A model generated the notes under the pieces. That model searched no databases. It was not told the DNA's origin and was given only the letters and a program-made list of their open reading frames with translations. The translations under genes were made by a program, and so were the position numbers. A DNA stretch of 64,000 nucleotides, taken from positions 1 to 64,000 of the forward strand of contig JAJEDI010000055.1 in the NCBI GenBank assembly GCA_022821585.1. The letters are read 5' to 3'. Source of the stretch: Caldilineaceae bacterium. Its GTDB lineage: Bacteria; Chloroflexota; Anaerolineae; Caldilineales; Caldilineaceae. Positions 16,415 to 28,004 of this stretch are shown here, piece by piece (position 1 is the first letter of the stretch; each line of letters starts with the position of its first letter).

Positions 16415-17348
16415 GACGCCGGCGGACGCCGCTGTCGTGGAAGTAGGTGTTGGGGTGGGCGTCCCAAACCGCCGGGGTTGCCGTCGCCGTGGGCGTAGAC
16501 GTTGCTGTAGCCGTGGGCGTAGGCGTTGCCGTCCCGTCTCCGGTCATGGCGAGCGCGACAGCAGTCGGATAGTCCGACGAGAGCCAGGGCCCTTCGCCGT
16601 CGGCGTAGATTGCGCGGATGGAGTAGTAGTACTCTGTTCCGGCGACGGCGCTGGTGTGCGTGTAGGAGGTGCCGGTGAGGTTATCGCCGCCTATCGGCCG
16701 CCAGCCGGTGCCCAAATCCCACCACGTGAGAAGTTCGTAGCGCACTGCGTTGGGCAGGGCTTCCCAGCTCAGTTCCACCCCGCGCGTCGTTGCCTGCGCG
16801 CTGAGGTTGGGCACGGCGCCCGCGTCCGCCGTTGCCGTGGGCGTGGGTGTCGCCGTGGGCGTCCCAGCCGCCGGGGTTGCCGTCGCCGTGGTCGTGGGAG
16901 AAGGCGTCCCGCCCCCTGTCGTGGCGAGCGCGATCGCAGTCGGATAGTCCGACGAGAGCCAGGGACCTTCACCGTCGGCGTAGATTGCGCGGATGGAGTA
17001 GTAGTACTCTGTTCCGGCGACGACGCTGGTGTGCGTGTAGGAAGTGCCGGAGAGGCTGTCGCCGCCAATCGGCCGCCAGCCCGTGCCCAAATCCCACCAG
17101 GTCAGGAGCTCGTAACGCACCGCGTTGGGCAGGGCTTCCCAGTCCAGCTCCACCCCCCGCGCTGTTGCCTGCGCGCTGAGGTTGGGCACCGCGCCAGTGG
17201 TCGCGGTTGCTGTGGGAGTGAGAGTTGCCGTCTGGGCGTTAGTCTTGCCGTTTGTGAGGAAGGAGAGAGCGGCGACGGCGGCAAAGAGGACGGCAAGCAG
17301 GATGCGGCCGTGGGCTTTGCCGGCCGGTATGCGCGTTTCGTCTTTCAT
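16350..17348 (-). CDS. Signal peptide and FnIII part of the frameshifted surface protein
   Basis: 332 codons. There is a signal peptide (about 14-38, ILLAVLFAAVAALSFL) and two FnIII-like domains (about 50-145 and 180-275) with Thr/Ala/Pro linkers. The last 35 or so residues are out-of-frame sequence rich in Arg and His. Compared with the parallel linker near 16860, which reads GTCCCAGCC, this one reads GTCCCAAACC with one more base. Removing one A restores PAVGTPTPTP and joins the frame to the FnIII domain at the front of 13877-16414. The restored protein would be about 1,155 residues with three FnIII domains before the LRRs, like its paralogue. Confidence 0.8.
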   Translation of the reverse strand: MKDETRIPAGKAHGRILLAVLFAAVAALSFLTNGKTNAQTATLTPTATATTGAVPNLSAQATARGVELDWEALPNAVRYELLTWWDLGTGWRPIGGDSLSGTSYTHTSVVAGTEYYYSIRAIYADGEGPWLSSDYPTAIALATTGGGTPSPTTTATATPAAGTPTATPTPTATADAGAVPNLSAQATTRGVELSWEALPNAVRYELLTWWDLGTGWRPIGGDNLTGTSYTHTSAVAGTEYYYSIRAIYADGEGPWLSSDYPTAVALAMTGDGTATPTPTATATSTPTATATPAVWDAHPNTYFHDSGVRRRRARPHCAGNNARGGVELGSPA

Positions 17349-17650
17349 CCGCGGCGCGTCCTGTCATGCGTGATACCGATCCCTCCATTCAGGGGGCAGT
17401 GAATATCCTACCCCAATCATATATTTCCCCAAAGTTAAGCTATCTGAAGCAGGAAAGTGTTCACAAGTAAGCCCCAATTGCACCGCCTCGCATCTTGGAT
17501 TTGGGAAAAGGATATAGAAAAGCAACTGATGCAATCAGAGGACTTGATATGGGAACAATCGCAATTCCTGACCATTTCGAATTGAGCTGGCCGCTGTCGC
17601 AGGCTCACTCATAGTCAGGCAAGTAGCAGGACTTCCGAAGCGGACCGGCA
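17349..17650. other. Intergenic region with no supported feature
   Basis: This is the leader region of the frameshifted surface protein gene (minus strand) and the region downstream of the deoxyribosyltransferase-like gene. It is AT-richer than its surroundings. No aptamer like those at 10232 or 13643 is present, and I see no convincing promoter or gene. Confidence 0.5.
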
Positions 17651-18133
17651 TTAACTCGCCGCCCACCGCGCCAACGCCTTCTCCACCGACCCAATCTCCT
17701 CCACCGACCTGTAATAGTGCATCTCCCACGCCGCCTGCGGCATCCCCGTGAACAGCATCAAATTCAGCGGATACTCCTCCGTATCGGCAACACTCCGGAA
17801 ATCATCCCGAAACAGAAACGTCGGCTTGCCCAGCGCGATCGCCATCCCCATCTCAATCATCACACCCTCGTCCGGCGGCACACCGTTGACCACGGCAAAG
17901 ATCGCGTCCGCCTCCCGTACATCCTGGTAGCAGAGCTGACCGACGTCATACGCCCACCCCTGCTTCGTCCTGTCAATCTTCCCGCCCGTGCGCGCAAACG
18001 GCTCCCACACGTCCAGCCCCAGCGCCGCCACAGCCTCGATCAGCGGCGGCAGCAGCAACTCCCGCTGCTGTGCTGAAAACCCGTATGGGTTCGCCAGGTA
18101 GACGCTCTTGCGTGTCTGTTCCGTTGAAGCCAT
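17651..18133 (-). CDS. Nucleoside 2-deoxyribosyltransferase-like protein
   Basis: A 160-residue cytoplasmic protein of the nucleoside 2-deoxyribosyltransferase superfamily, whose members move deoxyribose between bases or hydrolyse the glycosidic bond. Visible family features are VYLANPYGFS at the N-terminus, DVREADAIFAVVNG with the conserved Asp, and PDEGVMIEMGMAIALGKP, which holds the catalytic-type Glu (GxxxExG-like). The start at 18133 has GGAG 6 bases upstream; a longer frame reaches 18280 but runs into the carB stop region. It follows carB on the same strand after about 140 bp, which fits nucleotide metabolism. The actual base preference is unknown. Confidence 0.8.
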   Translation of the reverse strand: MASTEQTRKSVYLANPYGFSAQQRELLLPPLIEAVAALGLDVWEPFARTGGKIDRTKQGWAYDVGQLCYQDVREADAIFAVVNGVPPDEGVMIEMGMAIALGKPTFLFRDDFRSVADTEEYPLNLMLFTGMPQAAWEMHYYRSVEEIGSVEKALARWAAS

Positions 18134-18276
18134 GACATTCTCCGCCGTGGAAAGTGTGATGAGGGGTTGGACTGTGCCGCGACCCTGCTGCGGTCTCCAG
18201 CCTGCCGCCGCGCCGCCTGTTTCTGCCAAGAGTTCGAACGGCAGTAACCGGCGGCAAGCTCTCGAAAACCCGCGGA

Positions 18277-21657
<3,381 letters not shown>

Positions 21658-21730
21658 AGGTTGGACCCTCGCCTTCCCTTGTTGGCCGTCCCATCCTGAC
21701 GATGAAACAACCCCATGTTAAAATAGGTGC

Positions 21731-21768
21731 CTGCCTTCACCCGGGCATTCCGTCCGTGCGGGAGGCAG
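21731..21768 (+). promoter_or_regulatory. Leader hairpin upstream of the queuosine-precursor transporter gene
   Basis: CTGCCT (21731-21736) pairs with AGGCAG (21763-21768), and CCCG (21740-21743) with CGGG (21759-21762), leaving a 3-base bulge and a 15-base loop. It lies about 60 bases before the gene. Genes of this family often have preQ1 riboswitches, but I could not match this hairpin to a known preQ1 class. Confidence 0.35.
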
Positions 21769-21826
21769 TGGCAGCGTTGCCGGCGGTCGAAGTTGCCGCT
21801 TCACCAAAACATAGAGAGATTGTATC

Positions 21827-22525
21827 GTGTCAGATCGCGCCTTACCAAAACAAACGCGCCTCCATCAAGGCGCGTCCGTGCTGTCGAAAGTGGCCGTTGT
21901 CGTCGTGGCCGCCTACATCGCCGCCCAGATGATGGCCGACATCGCCAGCCTCAAGATCGGCGTCGTCGCCGGCCTCGCCGTCGACATGGGCACCTTCGTC
22001 TACCCCGTTACCTTCACCCTGCGCGACCTCGTCCACAAGACGCTCGGCAAACGCAACGCCCAGGTACTCATCATCACCGCCGCCGTCATCAACCTGGGCA
22101 TGGTGCTCTATCTCATGTGGTCCGCCTCCGTCCCCAGCGACCCCCAATCATTCGGCGGCGCCGAATTCAGCGCCATCTTCGCCCCCCTCTGGCGCATCGT
22201 CTGCGCCTCCATCATCGCCGAGCTGGTCAGCGAGCTCGTCGACACCGAGATCTACCACCTCTTCGTCAGCCGCGTCACCACCCGCTACCAGTGGCTGCGC
22301 GTCCTCGTCAGCAACTCCGTCAGCGTCCCCATCGACAACCTGCTCTTCGTCCTGGTCGCCTTCTCACCCGTCGCCTTTCTCGGCGCGCAGCTCGTCGACT
22401 CCTGGGCAGTCGCCTGGGAGATCTTCGTTTTCAATCTGCTTTTAAAGTATGGGGTGACGCTGGTCAGTATGCCGCTGATCTACCTGACACCGGAACGGGA
22501 TTGGCGCAGGGAACAGTCTGATTAG
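21827..22525 (+). CDS. yhhQ: Queuosine-precursor transporter (VUT/YhhQ family)
   Basis: A 232-residue inner-membrane protein with about six hydrophobic helices. It has the DUF165/YhhQ pattern: GLAVDMGTFVYPVTFTLRDL near residues 50-70, SIIAELVSELVDTEIY near 130, and SNSVSVPIDNLLFV near 165. Characterised members import queuine or preQ0/preQ1 precursors for tRNA queuosine. It is divergent from carB, with a short shared region that contains a hairpin. The start ATG has no strong Shine-Dalgarno but lies just before the family's N-terminal hydrophilic stretch. Substrate choice (preQ0, preQ1 or queuine) cannot be read from the sequence. Confidence 0.88.
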   Translation: MSDRALPKQTRLHQGASVLSKVAVVVVAAYIAAQMMADIASLKIGVVAGLAVDMGTFVYPVTFTLRDLVHKTLGKRNAQVLIITAAVINLGMVLYLMWSASVPSDPQSFGGAEFSAIFAPLWRIVCASIIAELVSELVDTEIYHLFVSRVTTRYQWLRVLVSNSVSVPIDNLLFVLVAFSPVAFLGAQLVDSWAVAWEIFVFNLLLKYGVTLVSMPLIYLTPERDWRREQSD

Positions 22526-22575
22526 GAAGTCGATGACAGAGTATTCCTACTGGCACAAAGGCCAGAAGGCTGGCG

Positions 22576-22728
22576 CTATTCTTTACTGTTCAACAAGTGC
22601 CACACGTTTTGCTGCGTGTACGGTTAGCCCCTAATGGTGCGATAACCGTCGTCATTTAGAGTCCCTGCTATCTTGGTCATTGTAAGCCCTTGTTCGTGGA
22701 GCCCGTGTGCTTTGGCTTTTGCTTGGGT
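22576..22728 (-). pseudogene. Serine-recombinase-like C-terminal remnant
   Basis: On the minus strand one frame reads KAHGLHEQGLTMTKIAGTLN, DDGYRTIRG, a TAA stop, then PYTQQNVWHLLNS and a final TAG. This resembles the recombinase-domain pattern of resolvase and invertase proteins (an IAxxLNxxGYRTxRG helix and a WTxxxVxxLL helix). It is interrupted by a stop and has no catalytic N-terminal domain. The rest of the 22526-22869 gap shows nothing recognisable. It sits directly behind the low-GC helicase gene. Confidence 0.4.
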
Positions 22729-22869
22729 TCTTTGTTGACCTGTTCTGCTACCCGTTCGGCCTGGACTTCTAGTACGTCATCCTAGCCCTAGGAGAGGAAG
22801 TGCGGGCAGGGGCGCAGCGCGCACGCGGCCAGACGGACAAAGGGCGAAAATGCCACCTTTTTTTGCTCT

Positions 22870-25428
22870 CTAGGCTACTCTTTTGTCTCGCAACTCATCC
22901 TCTTCAGCCCATCCTTGATTGATACAGATTTCCTGCATTTGCCAAGCCGCGCCGTGTATTTCATCCCACGGACGGCCTTTAGAATTTGTCCGTTTTTCTT
23001 CTTCTGACATGAAGCGGATAATATCCGCTTGTGTGTCGAAGTCACCCGAACGGAATAGTTCTAGGAAGCGTTTCGCGTCTTGCTGTTTTGGCGTCAACTG
23101 CTTGCTTTTGCCCTTGGCCTTGCTACTGCCAGTTGGTTTGCCGTGTTTCGGCTCTGCGGTCCATCGTTTGAGCATCTTGGCCATCTGCTGTGTCCCAATC
23201 ATACGCCCTTCCCTCGTGCCGAAATCATTGTCGAATAGTTCTTCAGCAACTTGCCTAGCGTTGTTTCCAGCGTCGTAAAGTCTCAGTGCGAGTTCCTTGA
23301 GTTGCTCTGGGTGAGTCGCTGTGTTCTTTCTGGCACCATAAGGCCGACTATGAGCTCGTAAACTTGCTTTGCCTGATCGTTTGCGTCGTGGGCTCCTTTG
23401 AGAAGCCATTTTAGTCGCTTCATCATCTGCATCGGGTAAGAGGTTGATATCCTTCGCTGCTTGACGCAACAGATCCGTTATTCTATCGCTTGCCCCATTA
23501 AGAATCAGACTCTTGTTGGTAGGTTGGTTTTCTAGCTGAGCAAGATCCCCCTTCCAGGATTGCAATTCATCCTGGAGGCCATCTTCCCATTCGGTGAACA
23601 TACGATGTTCTTGAGGTTTGTTTTTTGGGGCCTGGTTAGCGGGGAGGTTAGAAATGTATGCTCCAAACAATATGTCTAGTTGGGCATCGTCGGCCAGATT
23701 CGCCTCGCGTTCCTCAATGGTTTTTCGCAGGTCATGCTGGCGCTGTTGGTCAGCACCTACAATCTTCTTCTGCTCCTCCTCCAGCACCTGCCGGAGAAGC
23801 CAATACAGTCTCCACTGGCCATAGAGTTCTACTAGACCTGGCCCATATATAGTCTCGAGGTGAAGCAAATCAATCTCGCGGAAATCCTCTTCGACTTCGA
23901 CGCCGTCAATCGTGGTTTCCACGTGCTCTGTCCAACCAGGGCTGAGCTCTTGGTCCAAAAAGTCGGGAAAGTCTCGGTATTGCTCAAACGACTGGGTGTT
24001 CAGGGGACCTGCTTGTTCCATTTGGTTTAGAGACGACATTTCTATCTCCTTATCTTCCAGTTCGGTCAGCGCTGCAGCCAGTTGCTCATCGATAGGCAAT
24101 TGAGCTTCGATGTGCGCATCCCTATGGCACAAGTCACAAACCAACTCGTGCGCGTCGCCGCACTGGTTTTCCAGGCTCCAACGCCTCCATGCCCGCCAAG
24201 TTCCGCAACGGCTACAGACCTTGCCAAACGGTGCGCCGCAGTTGAGACAAGCATGGCTGGCGGCTGGAGACACCGACTTGCATCTGTCACACCACACCGT
24301 GACGGCGTCGCCGATGTCCTCTTGTACAGCGCGCGGTTCCAGAGACCACTCACGGTCGTCTTCGGGCAGCCCAAGGAATTCCGCGTTTGCCGCCAAATCC
24401 AGAATCAAACAGTTGCCGTTGCTTTCTTTCGGGCGCAAACCTCGGCCCACCATCTGTAAATAAAGTGTCAGACTCTTGGTTGGCCGCGTGATAACCACAC
24501 AGGAGGCGTCGGGCAAATCAAAGCCCTCTGTAGCAACAGAAACGTTGACGAGAACTCTTAGATTACCTCTCGTGAAAGCTGTGATATGCCTGGTTCGTTC
24601 TTCATCTCTGGTTTCACCAAGCATTAAGGCGGCAGGCACGCCTGCATCATTGAACACGGCTGCCAAATTATGGGCATGATCCACTGAAACAGCATACACA
24701 ATCGTCTGACGGCCCTGGGCGTGTTCTTGCCAGAACCTAAGCGCGCCTGCCGTCAATATATGGCTCTGATTGGCCACCTCAATGCCGGTTTCCGTAAAAT
24801 CTCCGTCCATGCCAATCGCGCCGCCGCGGACGATCCACTGTGAAGATGGCCTGAGAACATGCGCGCTGCACAAATGCTGGCCCGACTGCAGGTCCACAAC
24901 GGAAGGTCCGCAGACCAACGCGTTGAACAGGTGGTCAAATCCTTCCTTTTGCGATAGGCGCCAGGGGGTAGCCGTCATACCTAGTATGCGTCCCGGCCAT
25001 TGCTGCATAGCACGAGTCCAGCCGTCCGCAGCGGCATGGTGCGCCTCGTCAATAATCATCAGATCGTCATTGTTGTATTTAGTCCAAACGATGTTCCCTG
25101 AGGTGCGTCTGCTGACGGTCTGAGCCATAAGAATTACGACGCGGTTTCGTCTTGCCGGAGCATCGTCGCCAGAAATCCAATGCGTATCGACCATTGCCTC
25201 AACGTTGGCGCTGGCCAGCAGTTCGCGAGTCTGCAAGACCAATTCTCTGCGATGGGTCAACCAGACGGCTTTACGCCCATGCGTAAGCCAGTGGTTCAGC
25301 AGCGCTCCAGCGATAACGGTCTTGCCGCCTCCCGTCGGGAGCTGCATCATCACCCGAGCTTTTTCGCTGGACAGAGCGACCTGGACCTCATCCAGCAAGT
25401 CTTCCTGGTAATCGCGTAGATGTATCAT
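22870..25428 (-). CDS. Superfamily 2 DEAH-type helicase with zinc ribbons (RadD/restriction-helicase-like)
   Basis: 852 residues. The SF2 helicase core fills about 1-360: a Q-motif-like start (LRDYQEDLLDEV), Walker A PTGGGKT near 31, DEAHH near 126, MTATPW near 150, and motif VI QMVGRGLRP near 330. A cysteine-rich zinc-ribbon region follows (about 385-450; CDRC, CLNCG, CSRCG, CDLC). A long acidic and coiled-coil C-terminus and a basic Lys/Arg-rich tail with no known fold end the protein. The core resembles COG1061-type helicases such as RadD and helicase subunits of restriction systems. No nuclease or methylase gene is adjacent. Its base composition is clearly less GC-rich than both neighbours, and a recombinase-like remnant lies just downstream, so horizontal acquisition is likely. 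Its role (repair or phage defence) is undetermined. Confidence 0.85.
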   Translation of the reverse strand: MIHLRDYQEDLLDEVQVALSSEKARVMMQLPTGGGKTVIAGALLNHWLTHGRKAVWLTHRRELVLQTRELLASANVEAMVDTHWISGDDAPARRNRVVILMAQTVSRRTSGNIVWTKYNNDDLMIIDEAHHAAADGWTRAMQQWPGRILGMTATPWRLSQKEGFDHLFNALVCGPSVVDLQSGQHLCSAHVLRPSSQWIVRGGAIGMDGDFTETGIEVANQSHILTAGALRFWQEHAQGRQTIVYAVSVDHAHNLAAVFNDAGVPAALMLGETRDEERTRHITAFTRGNLRVLVNVSVATEGFDLPDASCVVITRPTKSLTLYLQMVGRGLRPKESNGNCLILDLAANAEFLGLPEDDREWSLEPRAVQEDIGDAVTVWCDRCKSVSPAASHACLNCGAPFGKVCSRCGTWRAWRRWSLENQCGDAHELVCDLCHRDAHIEAQLPIDEQLAAALTELEDKEIEMSSLNQMEQAGPLNTQSFEQYRDFPDFLDQELSPGWTEHVETTIDGVEVEEDFREIDLLHLETIYGPGLVELYGQWRLYWLLRQVLEEEQKKIVGADQQRQHDLRKTIEEREANLADDAQLDILFGAYISNLPANQAPKNKPQEHRMFTEWEDGLQDELQSWKGDLAQLENQPTNKSLILNGASDRITDLLRQAAKDINLLPDADDEATKMASQRSPRRKRSGKASLRAHSRPYGARKNTATHPEQLKELALRLYDAGNNARQVAEELFDNDFGTREGRMIGTQQMAKMLKRWTAEPKHGKPTGSSKAKGKSKQLTPKQQDAKRFLELFRSGDFDTQADIIRFMSEEEKRTNSKGRPWDEIHGAAWQMQEICINQGWAEEDELRDKRVA

Positions 25429-25703
25429 TTCACGTGTGGAGAATCTGGAGTAGATGACGTGAGATCTTAAGTCGGAATCCGAAAGCGGTCAACACTGTGG
25501 CTATACAGAAACGCGAGGTCGCTAACCACTTGTATTTTTAGCGATTTTTTCAATCCACATTCCATAAGAGCGCGGTTTCCCGCGGACATGGTATACTGGT
25601 TCAGGCCGCCGGCCAGTCTGCCCAATCCCTCGCAGCCCTCGTGCCCCGTCAATTTAGCAAAAGTGGAGCAATCCGCGCGTCAAGTGTTACAGAGTTTCCG
25701 AAT

Positions 25704-26264
25704 ATGCATTCCATCAAACCCGACCACTGGATCCGCCAAAAAGCCAAAGAGTGCGGCATGATCGAGCCGTTCGAAGACCGCCAACGACGCGACGGCATGA
25801 TCTCCTACGGGCTCAGCAGCTTCGGCTACGACATCCGCGTCGCCAGAGACTTCCGCATCTTCACCCCTGCCACCGGCGAGCTCACCGTCATCGACCCCAA
25901 GGCGATCGACGAACAGGCCCTGCAGTCCTACCACGGCGACGACTGCATCATCCCGCCCAACAGCTTCGCCCTCGCCCGCACCATCGAGTACTTCCGCATC
26001 CCCCGCAACGTGCTCGCCATCTGCGTCGGCAAATCAACCTACGCCCGCTGCGGCATCATCGTCAACGTCACGCCCTTCGAGCCCGAATGGGAGGGCTACG
26101 TCACCATCGAAATCAGCAACACCACGCCCCTCCCGGCCCGCATCTACGCCGGCGAAGGTATCGCCCAGGTCCTCTTCTTCGAAGGCGAAGCCCCCGAAGT
26201 CTCCTACGCCGACCGCAACGGCAAATACCAGAAACAGTCCGGCATCACCTTGCCCCGTCTGTAA
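25704..26264 (+). CDS. dcd: dCTP deaminase
   Basis: It deaminates dCTP to dUTP, feeding dTMP synthesis. The 186-residue product shows the trimeric dUTPase-like fold signature. [11 protein letters not shown] lies near residue 40. The active-site segment [20 protein letters not shown] near 110 has the catalytic-type Glu-rich stretch [10 protein letters not shown] just after. A C-terminal tail ends in [13 protein letters not shown]. The ATG at 25704 matches the usual family N-terminus ([13 protein letters not shown]); a GTG-type extension to 25641 is not supported. It is a single gene, convergent with the amidohydrolase gene. A dUTPase or bifunctional activity cannot be excluded by sequence alone. 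Confidence 0.92.
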   Translation: MHSIKPDHWIRQKAKECGMIEPFEDRQRRDGMISYGLSSFGYDIRVARDFRIFTPATGELTVIDPKAIDEQALQSYHGDDCIIPPNSFALARTIEYFRIPRNVLAICVGKSTYARCGIIVNVTPFEPEWEGYVTIEISNTTPLPARIYAGEGIAQVLFFEGEAPEVSYADRNGKYQKQSGITLPRL

Positions 26265-26350
26265 AAGATAAGTAACCGCTCTGCCACAAGACACTCGCGA
26301 TCCCGAGCGGGGCAACAAAGGTGTTTCTCACTCCTCACTTCTCGCCTGCC

Positions 26351-27097
26351 CTACAGATCGTAAATAGCCCGCATATTCTCGCCCAGAACCAGCGCCTCAT
26401 CCTCCTCCGTGAAACCGGCCATCCGGATCCCGTTCACCCCATGCGTCGCGATCCCCGCCGGCGCATTCGAGCCGAAAACAATCCGGTCCGCGCCCAGCTC
26501 CCCGCTCTGCACAATTCCTGAAATCGTAAACGGCTCCGCCGCCGCGATCAGCGTCGTACCCAGATAGATGTTGGCGTTTTCCTGCGCCGCCTGCACCGCC
26601 GACCTCACCCACTCACGGTACCCCATGTGGTCCATGATGATCGTCACCTCAGGGTGGTTCCTGGCGATGTGTGCGATATACTCCGGCGCGCAGCCGCTCA
26701 GATGAGAGCCGGAGTGGATCGTCGCCGTGATGCCCAGCGAGCGCGCCAGGTCCATCACCGGATCCACCGCGGCACTGTCCAGGCGGTAACGGTGGCCGGC
26801 CGCCATCAGCTTCACCGTGCGCGCACCCCGCCGCACACAGCTCTCCAGGTCCGCCAGCGCGTCCGGCCCCATCGTCGGGTTGACCAGACAGCCGGGCAAA
26901 ATGCGCGGTTCGCCCGCAACCGCCTCCATCATCTCCGCGTTCCCGGGCCGCGGATCGTCCGGCACACCGCCCTGAAACACCACGCTCACGTCGATGTCGG
27001 CCTCGTCCGCATTGGCAAGCAGACCGGCCGTACCGTACGGCCTGCCGTCAAATTCATCCGTCCAATAGGATTCGAAATCGGCGACGAACTGACTCAT
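26351..27097 (-). CDS. Amidohydrolase-family TIM-barrel protein lacking the N-terminal HxH
   Basis: A 248-residue protein of the amidohydrolase-2 type. Barrel strands with metal-site patterns are visible: RTVKLMAAGHRY near 90-105, ITATIHSGSHLSG near 125, VTIIMDHMGYREW near 152, and IVFGSNAPAG near 208. The usual first-strand HxH metal motif at the N-terminus is missing: the protein starts directly at FESYWTDEF. The ATG at 27097 has a good GGAGG 7 bases upstream, and there is no upstream in-frame extension, so the short form looks genuine or was created by loss of the first segment. Position 208 has Asn where a metal-binding or catalytic Asp is common. Catalysis may therefore differ or be absent. 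Confidence 0.75.
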   Translation of the reverse strand: MSQFVADFESYWTDEFDGRPYGTAGLLANADEADIDVSVVFQGGVPDDPRPGNAEMMEAVAGEPRILPGCLVNPTMGPDALADLESCVRRGARTVKLMAAGHRYRLDSAAVDPVMDLARSLGITATIHSGSHLSGCAPEYIAHIARNHPEVTIIMDHMGYREWVRSAVQAAQENANIYLGTTLIAAAEPFTISGIVQSGELGADRIVFGSNAPAGIATHGVNGIRMAGFTEEDEALVLGENMRAIYDL

Positions 27098-27315
27098 TTT
27101 GGGCCTCCGCTATGTTTGGTTGAGGATTGCCTCCGCTGCCGCGCCCCCATTCGGGCGCGTGCATGGAATCTATACCCTATCTGCGATCCCGCCCGGCGTC
27201 AAGCACCCCATTCCGGAAGGCGCATCCCAAAACAGGCCGAACTTTCCCATTCCTCGGGCAGCAACGCAGCCGCAGCCATCTCGCGGTCCGATCTTCAGCT
27301 CAGGAATCGCCGCCT

Positions 27316-27362
27316 CTGACTACTAACTGCTAACTACTGACTACTAACTGCTGACTACTGAT
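27316..27362. repeat. Heptamer tandem repeat (TGACTAC/TAACTGC)
   Basis: Six to seven imperfect copies of a 7-bp unit related to the arrays at 136, 38962 and 42644. Unlike those, it is not next to a stop codon but directly borders the dispersed element that starts at 27363. The preceding 27098-27315 shows no feature. Confidence 0.85.
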
Positions 27363-27510
27363 TTTCGGGGCGGTGGGGCATATGCGGCCCTCCCTGGTGG
27401 GGGGGCTCCGCCCCCGCAACGCCCCCCCTCCTACAACATGCCTCGTCGACCTGGTGTCGACATTCGTAACAGGTGCCCAATCGAAGGAGTTTCGCCCAAC
27501 CACGTCCCCC
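27363..27510. repeat. About 145-bp dispersed intergenic element, copy A
   Basis: It aligns along its length with 43953-44103: GGGCGGT, CGGCCCTCCC, GGGGGCTCCGCCCCCGCAAC, ACAACATGCCTCGTCGACC, TGGTGTCGA, GTAACAGGTGCCC, TCGAAGG and CCACGTCCC are shared. It contains the inverted repeat GGGGGCTCCGCCCCC. No conserved protein frame is obvious. Confidence 0.85.
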
Positions 27511-27639
27511 CAAGTCCTATGTATTCCCCGTAGGTGCCGGCCTTGTGCCTGCCCTCGCACACCCAACTGACGGACCCCACCGTAAGGCCAGACCTGGCAC
27601 CTGCCCTCCGTCTCTCCAAATGACATTAGGTCCCGTTGA

Positions 27640-27691
27640 CATTTCATTCCACTGGGCCGTCCCACCGTAGGGGCACCCCTTGTGGGTGCCC
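27640..27691. repeat. Palindromic intergenic repeat (GGGCACCC family)
   Basis: The lead-in CGTTGACATTTCATTCCACT and GGGCCGTCCCACC is followed by GGGGCACCCC, TTGT and GGGTGCCC. It is the closest full-length match to the copies at 3125 and 13426. Confidence 0.8.
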
Positions 27692-27713
27692 TGCTGAATG
27701 CCCCTCCTCCTGG

Positions 27714-27784
27714 CTCTTCGCGTGCCTTCGCCGATCAAAGAAAGATGTTCTTCGCGCCCTTTCGCGTGCCTTCGCGGATCGATT
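27714..27784. repeat. TTCGCG-rich imperfect tandem array
   Basis: Two to three units of the CTTCGCGTGCCTTCGCxGATC type with A-rich tails, related to 3235-3345 and again directly after a GGGCACCC palindrome. From 27785 to 28004 I see no gene. Confidence 0.7.
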
Positions 27785-28004
27785 GGATTTGTTTTGACAA
27801 CCCCAAATTGCCAATGGAGCCTGAACAACTCCAGCCACCGCTGGCATGGATTCCCCGCCAGACTGTTCCCACGCCAAATCCAGGATTCACCCCCATCCCG
27901 GACCAACACCCCTCCGCATTGCACGATCGCGCGCACCCGTGCTATACAGTGCTTTACTGTCACGCCGCCAAGAGCCCGCAACGCACCCGCCACGGAGCCG
28001 CCCA

